Shown: positions 35,081 through 40,213 of the stretch, piece after piece | How positions within the stretch are numbered: position 1 is the stretch's first letter | How the letters are laid out: every line of letters begins with the position of its first letter | DNA from: Elusimicrobiota bacterium | GTDB taxonomy: Bacteria; Elusimicrobiota; Elusimicrobia; JACQPE01 | DNA length: 40,213 nucleotides | Assembly (NCBI GenBank): GCA_016205025.1 | Contig: JACQJO010000007.1 | Coordinates: forward strand, 1-40,213 | Direction of reading: 5' to 3' | Position numbers and translations under genes: made by a program | Notes under the pieces: generated by a model | Seen by the model: only the letters and a program-made list of their open reading frames with translations | Told to the model about the DNA's origin: nothing | Databases searched by the model: none

Positions 35081-35192
35081 CCTCGCCAAAAGCTCAATGG
35101 TTTTGGCTCTTGACTGACAATAGTCTGGCCAGAATAGCGGAAAAGTTTCAGGGACTTTAGTCCTAGTTAGGGGTGGTCGAAGGGCCCAGCTC
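35081..35192 (-). promoter_or_regulatory. Shared upstream module, copy A (secreted-protein gene)
   Basis: Bases 35081-35134 are identical to 36712-36765 upstream of the glycine-zipper gene. Weaker similarity continues to the AGGGCCCAGCTC motif at 35181-35192. On the minus strand it contains a 7-bp hairpin (GCCAAAA/TTTTGGC, loop 9 nt) that ends right at the Shine-Dalgarno sequence, and a TCTGGCCAGA palindrome at 35124-35133. A promoter is expected, but no clear -35/-10 pair was found. Confidence 0.65.
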
Positions 35193-35331
35193 CATCCCTG
35201 CTAACTTAATTCTTTCTGAACGTATAAAAACGTCTTAAAATAAGGGGTTTTCGCTGTGTCCCTGGCTTTTGACCAGAAATACCCTGTAGAGGGAAATTTG
35301 AGTTAACTTAGCGGGGATGAGGGCCCAGCTC
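35181..35331. mobile_element. MITE-like insertion with direct repeats
   Basis: A 127-bp insert (35193-35319) is flanked by 12-bp direct repeats AGGGCCCAGCTC (35181-35192, 35320-35331). It has imperfect terminal inverted repeats ATCCCTGCTAACTTAA (35194-35209) and TTAACTTAGCGGGGAT (35303-35318), 14 of 16 pairing. The paralogous module at 36712-36828 has the same sequence uninterrupted (AAGGCCCAGCTC then TTTTT), as an empty site. It has no coding capacity. Together with its flanks it explains most of the 367 bp without a gene between 35074 and 35440. Confidence 0.7.
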
Positions 35332-35389
35332 TTTTTACCCGAAAGGCCCTGAACGCGCCGTGCTTTTCAGCGTTTAAGACCCCTGCTGG

Positions 35390-35402
35390 CTTGACCGTCA
35401 AG
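35390..35402. promoter_or_regulatory. Short inverted repeat upstream of the PIN gene
   Basis: CTTGAC and GTCAAG flank one C, about 38 bp before the PIN start. Toxin-antitoxin promoters often carry such operators. No -10 is convincing (GATAAT near 35426 is possible), so this is tentative. The remaining bases from 35332 to 35440 show nothing else I can name. Confidence 0.25.
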
Positions 35403-35440
35403 GTGCTCTATCTCAAAAAAAGGGATAATGATTAAAAAGT

Positions 35441-35893
35441 ATGGTGGAAAAAATCTATCTGGACACTTCTGTTGTCAGCGCCTACTTTGACTCTCGCCAG
35501 CCGCAACGGCAAAAAGATACTCAAAGATTTTGGAAATCCGCGTTGCCGGCCTATGTGGCTCTGGTTTCTGAAATCACGATTCAGGAGCTTAAAAATACTC
35601 CCAATCCCAAGCGGCGCAGCCGTCTGCTCCATCTCGTGCGGGACTGGAAGGTTTTGAATCTCACTCTCCAGGCCCAGGATTTGGCCCATGCTTACATGGC
35701 CGACGGAATCTTTCCAAGGCGCTATTTAAGCGATGCTTTGCATGTAGCTATCGCAACACTTGGACAGACTGCCTATTTAGTGTCCTGGAACTTCGAGCAT
35801 CTGGTCAAAGTAAAGACAAGGCATAAAATCAACGCCATTAACGCTGCCAGGAACCTGCCTACTATTGAGATCGTTTCAGTGCTAGAATTGTAA
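35441..35893 (+). CDS. PIN-domain ribonuclease, VapC-like toxin
   Basis: PIN proteins are metal-dependent RNases, often toxins of type II modules. The acidic cluster is visible as D8 (IYLDTSV), E49 (ITIQELKN) and D98 (YLSDALHVAIA), with N117 in the SWNFEHL position where many members have aspartate. The 150-residue length is typical. No antitoxin precedes it; the upstream stretch is the MITE-bearing gap. A 67-codon gene starts 16 nt downstream and is a candidate partner. The ATG at 35441 has only a distant AAGGGA. Confidence 0.85.
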   Translation: MVEKIYLDTSVVSAYFDSRQPQRQKDTQRFWKSALPAYVALVSEITIQELKNTPNPKRRSRLLHLVRDWKVLNLTLQAQDLAHAYMADGIFPRRYLSDALHVAIATLGQTAYLVSWNFEHLVKVKTRHKINAINAARNLPTIEIVSVLEL

Positions 35894-35909
35894 TGTAGAG
35901 GGAAGATTG

Positions 35910-36113
35910 ATGACAAAATTGAGCTATTTTGATTACTACAAATCGGCCCAAGAAAAGGGCATCCACCCCAAGGAACTGCGTAGCCTCGAAAAAGAAATCC
36001 GCCACGAGTTTCCAAATGACCGCATGATGTTCGAGCTTCATATGCTCAGGGCGGTTAGTTCCTGGAATGATTGGCATACCGGCAAATTGGGCTCGTTGCC
36101 AGTCCATCATTAG
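35910..36113 (+). CDS. Small protein downstream of the PIN gene, possible antitoxin
   Basis: A GAGGGAAG sits just before the ATG at 35910, and the gap to the PIN stop is 16 nt, so the two are probably one operon. The 67 residues are charged and helical (SYFDYYKSAQEKGIHPKELR, then DRMMFELHMLRAV) with no recognised DNA-binding motif. By size and position it may be the PIN protein's antitoxin in reversed order (toxin first), but that is inference. It has no homologue I can name. Confidence 0.55.
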   Translation: MTKLSYFDYYKSAQEKGIHPKELRSLEKEIRHEFPNDRMMFELHMLRAVSSWNDWHTGKLGSLPVHH

Positions 36114-36187
36114 CCTGATCTCTTTTAACAAACGCCGGAAAAACAGAGCCGCGGCGCAGGCGGCGCTCAATAATTAAGTTGTTTTTT

Positions 36188-36706
36188 TTAAGAAAAAGGG
36201 CTGTTGCAGTAACCGTACGTACTGCCTGCCATGCCGCCGCCAATGGCCCCGCCGACCGCTCCTATTAATCCAGCTATCACATCGGCAGGAAATCCCGCCA
36301 AGAAAGTAGCTACGGCAGATGCCCCTAAGCCGCCGACCATCGCTCCCACGAAAGCTCCCGTGACGCCATAAAGCGCTCCGCTCACGACGGAACGATCGCA
36401 AGGCTTCCCCTGTTGCTCTGCGGTTTTTTTGTTGGCTTCATTGACGGCACTGTTTGGTTGGGGCATAGCAAGCTTGAAAAGTTTGGTATGTTTAGAGTCT
36501 GCAGCCTGTTTACCAGTACCACTTATTTCGGTTATTTTGAGAGTTAGATTCGGATCTTTTTTTGTTTTTCCAGATTTTTCTCCCACAATTTGACCAAGTT
36601 TGACAGCGTCAGTTTCCGTCACCTTTTGTCCCCAACCAAGATTGGCGCTTATTAGAAATCCAATTATTACAACTCTTTCGATTTTCTTGAAATTTTGCAT
36701 TTTCAT
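36188..36706 (-). CDS. Secreted glycine-zipper protein of unknown function
   Basis: The start at 36706 (or the second ATG at 36700) follows GAGGGGGAA. The N-terminus is a signal peptide (KKIERVVIIGFLISANLGWGQ). A polar, lysine-rich middle follows, then a C-terminal half with dense GxxxG spacing (SGALYGVTGAFVGAMVGGLGAS, AGLIGAVGGAIGGGMAGSTYG). Two cysteines (in KPCDR and YGYCN) frame the hydrophobic region. Glycine-zipper segments usually insert in membranes. The design matches the protein at 29739-30323. Its leader is shared with the unrelated secreted-protein gene at 35073. Confidence 0.6.
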   Translation of the reverse strand: MKMQNFKKIERVVIIGFLISANLGWGQKVTETDAVKLGQIVGEKSGKTKKDPNLTLKITEISGTGKQAADSKHTKLFKLAMPQPNSAVNEANKKTAEQQGKPCDRSVVSGALYGVTGAFVGAMVGGLGASAVATFLAGFPADVIAGLIGAVGGAIGGGMAGSTYGYCNSPFS

Positions 36707-36711
36707 TTCCC

Positions 36712-36800
36712 CCTCGCCAAAAGCTCAATGGTTTTGGCTCTTGACTGACAATAGTCTGGCCAGAAAAGTGGGTGAGCGCCTGGGCCTTTGGTTCTAGTTG
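36712..36800 (-). promoter_or_regulatory. Shared upstream module, copy B (glycine-zipper gene)
   Basis: Bases 36712-36765 are identical to 35081-35134, including the GCCAAAA/TTTTGGC hairpin beside the Shine-Dalgarno sequence and the TCTGGCCAGA palindrome. Beyond that the two copies are alignable but diverged. The coding sequences they precede are not related, so the leader behaves as a separate module. Confidence 0.65.
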
Positions 36801-36828
36801 GAGAGGGCCGAAAGGCCCAGCTCTTTTT
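36801..36828 (+). terminator. Terminator-like hairpin (empty site of the MITE)
   Basis: GAG-A-GGGCC, loop GAAA, GGCCC-AG-CTC is followed by TTTTT on the plus strand. This has the form of an intrinsic terminator with a GNRA loop. No plus-strand gene ends nearby, so it may insulate the leader from antisense transcription. The equivalent place in the other module copy (35181-35336) is split by the MITE. Confidence 0.45.
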
Positions 36829-36902
36829 GCCCGAAGGTCCTACCTGGCAGCCCCCAATTTAGTTTGATATTGAAAGCAAAAATAGTTGAAAATAAGCAAT
36901 TT

Positions 36903-37952
36903 TTAACAGATGAAACGAGGGATTTTTAGCGGGTCCCACACAATGTGTCTAAAATATCTGCTTTTTTCTTTTGGCGAGTGGGTATAGGTCATCGCATCTT
37001 CGCCATTTTCATTCACATCAAAGTAAGTTTCTCCGGCGAGATAGTCCAAAATTTCCTGGAAATTTTCCGCGATAAAGGGAATATTGCTTTTTATTAAGGT
37101 CTCCGCCATTTTAATAAACACTCCTACCAGGGCGCGGTCGGTTACGGCCAAAGAGTATTTCCAGGAGTTCTCGGCGGTAGGTGGATAAAGGTGAATCCCA
37201 TGGTCCAATAAACTAAAAACAATCTCAAAGGGATGGGCGCCGCTCCATTGCTTGCTTTTGTACCAACGGTAGAATTCCTTTTTGCCGGTTCTATTTTTTA
37301 TGGCCAGCATTCCGCCGTTTCTGGTGTCCGCCCATTTTTTATACATGGTCAGCGGCCGAAGGCCAGCGGCGCTTTTATTAAAAGCTGCCCGATAACATAG
37401 CGCAGTCGTATCAAGATAATCATTGAGCGAACATCCTTGTCCCTTCCCTTGTTCCCGAAGGTGACGTTCATGGGCATTCATCAACCTTTCTTTTTCCTGG
37501 ACAGGCAGCGTCTTTATCAGCACGTATTGGCCCAGAATTCTTCCGGTACGAAAGCTATAAGGAACCGTCCATTTGATAATCTGACCATCTGTTTTTTTGA
37601 TTAAAGAAAGGAATTTCAAGGCATCTTCAAAGAGGTCTCTGTAAACTTTTTCTATTTTCTTATGTCCTTTTTTGATATGCAAGGCTCCCAACTGACTGAA
37701 GAAGGCATAAAATTCTTTTTCGTATTCTGTGATCGAGAAAGGAACGGCAATTAACCGCGAACCTTTTTTGAGAGGAAGATAGAAAGCCTCCCATCTTTTT
37801 TCGTATTTGTCTTCGCGTGAAGGGTGAACCTGATCAACTATTTTTCCAATGAGATCGTAGAGGGCGTTGTTGTCCAGTTTTCGTTCGCCAAGCCGGTCAT
37901 TGGGGAAGAGGTATTGGGCTTCTATCAAACTGATCTTTGGGTTGAACCCCAT
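36903..37952 (-). CDS. Unrecognised 349-residue protein
   Basis: I do not recognise this protein. It is soluble-looking, lysine- and tyrosine-rich, without a signal peptide or membrane helix. Its base composition is visibly more A+T-rich than the housekeeping genes, which suggests acquisition. Noticeable segments are WKYSLAVTDRALVGVFIKMAETLI, GAHPFEIVFSLLDHG and a C-terminal RYFRHIVWDPLKIPRF. The middle contains two cysteines in QGCSLNDYLDTTALCYRAAF. TAAACT lies 8 nt before the ATG (37961-37966) and no ribosome-binding site is present. It stands between a truncated ATPase and the glycine-zipper gene in the accessory patch. Confidence 0.55.
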   Translation of the reverse strand: MGFNPKISLIEAQYLFPNDRLGERKLDNNALYDLIGKIVDQVHPSREDKYEKRWEAFYLPLKKGSRLIAVPFSITEYEKEFYAFFSQLGALHIKKGHKKIEKVYRDLFEDALKFLSLIKKTDGQIIKWTVPYSFRTGRILGQYVLIKTLPVQEKERLMNAHERHLREQGKGQGCSLNDYLDTTALCYRAAFNKSAAGLRPLTMYKKWADTRNGGMLAIKNRTGKKEFYRWYKSKQWSGAHPFEIVFSLLDHGIHLYPPTAENSWKYSLAVTDRALVGVFIKMAETLIKSNIPFIAENFQEILDYLAGETYFDVNENGEDAMTYTHSPKEKSRYFRHIVWDPLKIPRFIC

Positions 37953-38004
37953 CTAGCATAAGTTTACCAGAAATCATCCATCGGGAGAGCGTACTACTTA
38001 TTTT

Positions 38005-38244
38005 CTAAATACCGAAGAATAGCTTGAATAAAATGGCGCTGTTGCGGTGCTTTTTGAGAAACCCCCTGGGATCGCTTAAAGCCAAGTCTAGGGCATCCGG
38101 ATTTTCCAGGGAAACATAGCCATATCGGGGAAATGCCCGGCGAACCAGGGTTGTTTTCCCGGACTGCCTCGGCCCGGTGACAAGAATGGCGGGGAAGCTC
38201 CCAGCCAATTGTTTAATTTTGGGAGCAAGATGACGGGCTATCAT
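38005..38244 (-). pseudogene. Truncated AAA_14/DUF4143-type ATPase
   Basis: The first 70 residues match the start of the AAA_14 plus DUF4143 ATPase family: MIARHLAPKIKQLAGSFPAILVTG, Walker A GPRQSGKTT near residue 24, and YVSLENPDALDLALSDPRGFL. The homology stops at KKHRNSAI, where the family continues into Walker B (VILDEIQ), and the frame ends nine codons later. Family members are usually about 380-400 residues. A neighbouring frame reads HFIQAILRYLENK to a stop, which might be a fused remnant of the 3' end. The Walker B and the rest are gone, so it should be inactive. Confidence 0.75.
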
Positions 38245-38296
38245 TATTGAAACGTTGGCATATGCTAGCTTAGCAGACCGATATTTGTTTTACAAG

Positions 38297-38315
38297 TTAA
38301 AAATTCAATTTTTAA
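38297..38315. repeat. A+T-rich perfect palindrome
   Basis: TTAAAAATT and AATTTTTAA flank a single C, in the 139-bp gap between the ATPase remnant and iscA-type gene. It may serve as a weak terminator for the minus-strand Fe-S carrier gene or be a remnant of the decayed region. Nothing else is visible in this gap. Confidence 0.4.
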
Positions 38316-38383
38316 TCTGTAATATCAATCGTTTGAAGCTTTTGTCTATCTTATCGCGTTTGGATTTTCGCGTTGGGGTTTAG

Positions 38384-38737
38384 TTAGCAGCAACTTTTAG
38401 GCTCGCCGCCGCCGTCTTTGCTTTTGAAAGACTGGCCGCAGCCGCAGGTTGAGGTGGCGTTGGGGTTTTCGATGGTGAATCCCCCGCCCATCATTTCGTC
38501 TTTATAGCCTATCGTGATGCCTTCCAAGTGGGGGGCGCTGTTAGGGTCAACCAGTACCTTAATACCCTGCATCTCGTTGATCGTGTCCCCTTCCTGTTGT
38601 TTGTCCAAAGCCATGCCGTAGTTGAAACCTCTACAGCCTCCGGATTTGACAAAGATGCGAAGGCCGGTCTCCTCCTGACCCTGCTTAATTAGCAATTCTT
38701 TGACTTTAGCCGCTGCTTCAGGACTCAATGTAACCAT
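38384..38737 (-). CDS. A-type iron-sulfur carrier protein (IscA/ErpA/HesB family)
   Basis: A-type carriers bind and deliver Fe-S clusters. The three conserved cysteines are C35 (SGGCRGFNY) and C98/C100 (STCGCGQSF). The core of 101 residues matches the family, with IENPNATSTCGCG as the hallmark C-terminus. A 16-residue tail ending in two adjacent cysteines (EPKSCC) is additional and might provide extra ligands. TAAAGT lies 7 nt before the ATG (38745-38750) and no ribosome-binding site is seen. Which subtype (IscA, SufA or ErpA) cannot be told. No other isc or suf gene is nearby. Confidence 0.93.
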   Translation of the reverse strand: MVTLSPEAAAKVKELLIKQGQEETGLRIFVKSGGCRGFNYGMALDKQQEGDTINEMQGIKVLVDPNSAPHLEGITIGYKDEMMGGGFTIENPNATSTCGCGQSFKSKDGGGEPKSCC

Positions 38738-38785
38738 TGGTAATACTTTATCATAAAAATTCCGGCTGCGGTATAGAGGTTGGTT

Positions 38786-39256
38786 TCAGGGATGGTGGAC
38801 CCACAAGAATTGAGAAACGTGGGGACCCCTATATTCGACAGCCGCGCAGCTGCCGGGTGCAAGAGGGGGGGCCGGGCTTTGGGTAAGCCAACTGATAAAC
38901 GCCCCGAGCTGGGGCTGATGGCCTGTTAAGACAATAAACCGGTAGTTTTTATCCGAGATTTCCCATTCTATGGCCTTGGCCAATTCTGTGGGCGAGGCGC
39001 CGCTGGCTAAGGCAGGCAGTTTTTTAAGCGGCGTGGGCGGGCTAAAAACCGCGGCGACAATCCCGGCCGTTTCCCAGGCTCGCCGCAGGGGGCTAGAGAG
39101 AATCAGTTCAGGTTTTAAATCGTCTCGCCTAAGCTTATTGGCCAGCGTCGTTATATCCTGCCGGCCTTTTTCGCTTAAAGACCGTTCGGCGTCAGAAGCG
39201 ACACCGGACTGTGGGGCAGGGGGCGATTCGCCATGACGGACAATCAAAAGTTGCAC
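38786..39256 (-). CDS. sixA: Phosphohistidine phosphatase SixA-like
   Basis: SixA enzymes remove phosphate from histidine, for example on HPt domains or the nitrogen phosphotransferase system. The histidine-phosphatase motif LLIVRHGES is at residues 3-11, with SSPLRRAWETA near 55 and the second catalytic histidine in LTGHQPQL near 112. The 156-residue length is the SixA size. The GTG start has TAAAAT 6 nt upstream and no ribosome-binding site. It is divergent from the gene at 39333 with 76 bp between them. Confidence 0.88.
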   Translation of the reverse strand: MQLLIVRHGESPPAPQSGVASDAERSLSEKGRQDITTLANKLRRDDLKPELILSSPLRRAWETAGIVAAVFSPPTPLKKLPALASGASPTELAKAIEWEISDKNYRFIVLTGHQPQLGAFISWLTQSPAPPLAPGSCAAVEYRGPHVSQFLWVHHP

Positions 39257-39262
39257 GGGTAT

Positions 39263-39268
39263 ATTTTA
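39263..39268 (-). promoter_or_regulatory. Possible -10 box for sixA
   Basis: On the minus strand TAAAAT is followed by ATACCC and the GTG start codon, which suggests a leaderless message. No clear -35 was seen. Confidence 0.4.
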
Positions 39269-39295
39269 CTTTCACCGCGTTCGTTTTTTTTGACC

Positions 39296-39324
39296 TTATT
39301 GATTTTACGCTGGTGGGCTATAAT
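39296..39324 (+). promoter_or_regulatory. Possible promoter for the gene at 39333
   Basis: TATAAT (39319-39324) lies 8 nt before the ATG. TTATTG (39296-39301) stands 17 nt upstream of it as a weak -35. The start codon has no Shine-Dalgarno sequence, so the mRNA may be leaderless or start within two bases of the ATG. Confidence 0.45.
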
Positions 39325-39332
39325 GATGACGT

Positions 39333-40016
39333 ATGACTCAAAAAGATGCCGATCAAATTAGACGCTGGAAAAGGATCATGAAGGCGAGTGAAGTGATGCG
39401 TATCCCTAAAACAAGCATCGCCACCTTCGGGCCCACCAATTTTTCTTACTACTGCCTTTCCGCTTTGGACGAAGCTTCGACAAGGATTAGAAACGGCACC
39501 GTTTTTGCCCAAAAACCCCAGATTATCCTTCCCCAACAGCTCAAGGAAATGTTCGACGGGTTTTTTCCGGGCGCCAGAGAATTTGTGGATGAATTTTTTC
39601 ATCAGATGGGAGAAAAATTAAGAGCCCTGGGCTATCATTTTCGCCACGAGTTAAAACATCAGGAAACAACGCGCCAGTCTTTTGCCGAGAGCCTTCAGGC
39701 GGTTGAGACAAGAGTGGGTCAAGACGCGCGTTCAACCATCATCCGCGGCCCGGACGCCCATTGGCAGGTTTCTTTACTCAAATTTACCATGGAGATGATC
39801 GCTAAATCGGCCCAGATGAACGTGACGGAGCTTCAAGAGAGAGGATTTTTTGATCCGGAACAAAAATTGCGCCATCAAATCGAAAAGATGTTTTTTGACG
39901 CGCCAAAATCGAAAGAGGCGCTTGTTAAGTTGGGGGAGTTTCTTCGTGAAAACAGTGTTTTCGAAGAGTACGAAGACCGGTTTTTCGAGCTTGTCCAGAA
40001 AGACCAGCCAAAATAA
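39333..40016 (+). CDS. Conserved-looking cytosolic protein of unknown function
   Basis: The 227 residues have no signal peptide or membrane helix. The first half contains KTSIATFGPTNFSYYCLSALDE and a QKPQIILPQQLKEMFDGF stretch; the middle has a histidine-containing YHFRHELKHQETT. The helical C-terminus is charged (EEYEDRFFELVQ). I do not know its function. The composition is like the housekeeping genes, and it has its own probable promoter, so it is likely real and expressed. The branched repeat copy 2 begins 6 nt after the stop. Confidence 0.7.
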   Translation: MTQKDADQIRRWKRIMKASEVMRIPKTSIATFGPTNFSYYCLSALDEASTRIRNGTVFAQKPQIILPQQLKEMFDGFFPGAREFVDEFFHQMGEKLRALGYHFRHELKHQETTRQSFAESLQAVETRVGQDARSTIIRGPDAHWQVSLLKFTMEMIAKSAQMNVTELQERGFFDPEQKLRHQIEKMFFDAPKSKEALVKLGEFLRENSVFEEYEDRFFELVQKDQPK

Positions 40017-40022
40017 AGGAAG

Positions 40023-40150
40023 GGGTTTAGCGCAGGGGAGTCACCCTTTCCCCCAGACCCGAGAACCAGTCCCGTCGGTTCTACCCACCCGTTCTGGGTG
40101 GGGCCCCACTCCGCAACAGGGTTAAAGGGTTACACCCCAGCGCGAAACCC
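40023..40150. repeat. Branched palindromic repeat, copy 2
   Basis: The outer arms GGGTTTAGCGCAGGGG... and ...CCCCAGCGCGAAACCC pair over 27 positions with four mismatches. The GAACC/GGTTC side hairpin is conserved with copy 1. The second side hairpin has a different stem, CCCACCC/GGGTGGG with loop GTTCT (40084-40102), but still pairs fully. The element starts 6 nt after a stop codon, as copy 1 does. After it, 40151-40213 is A+T-rich sequence with no feature I can support. Confidence 0.9.
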
Positions 40151-40213
40151 GTATAAATAAAAGCGAAAAAATCGAGATAATCGAAAAATGCGAAGGTTAA
40201 TTTTTAAATAAAA

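Overview
The window looks like chromosomal DNA of an uncultured, diderm, probably anaerobic bacterium of roughly even base composition. Lipoprotein signals, a LivJ lipoprotein, an S8 protease with a FlgD-like tail, and dispersed GTTCAAGAGG-type repeats remind me of Elusimicrobiota or neighbouring candidate phyla. That placement is an inference; 16S or ribosomal-protein phylogeny would settle it.

0-12.3 kb: the end of the spc/alpha ribosomal cluster (secY-adk-map-infA-rpmJ-rpsM-rpsK-rpsD-rpoA-rplQ) runs straight into a complete rod-shape block (mreB-mreC-mreD-mrdA-rodA), all on the plus strand with short gaps or overlaps. 12.3-20 kb: a DUF2344 protein that has lost its radical SAM core, rng (RNase G), a secreted S8 protease whose signal peptide lies inside a dispersed repeat, a PHP phosphoesterase, a glycerophosphodiesterase, thioredoxin reductase and a ferredoxin. 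20-24.5 kb, minus strand: a full branched-chain amino-acid ABC operon (livJ-H-M-G-F). 24.6-31.5 kb: a degenerate P-type-ATPase-like membrane protein, then on the minus strand cstA-hemL-lipoprotein metallopeptidase, a glycine-zipper protein and hemB. 31.8-34.5 kb: ppdK. The liv operon, CstA and PPDK together suggest use of amino acids, peptides or pyruvate.

34.5-38.3 kb is an accessory patch: an unknown secreted protein, a MITE-like insertion, a PIN toxin with a small partner, a second glycine-zipper protein, an unrecognised 349-residue protein and an ATPase remnant. The window ends with an A-type Fe-S carrier, SixA and a conserved unknown protein.

The most unusual content is non-coding. There are at least five families of short palindromic or tandem repeats. 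One encodes signal-peptide-like sequence in the same frame in both copies. One folds as a branched hairpin with compensatory changes between its copies and starts just after a stop codon each time. One insertion can be compared with an uninterrupted paralogous site 1.5 kb away. Several first genes of transcription units have a TANNNT box 6-8 nt before the start codon and no Shine-Dalgarno sequence, which suggests leaderless transcription.
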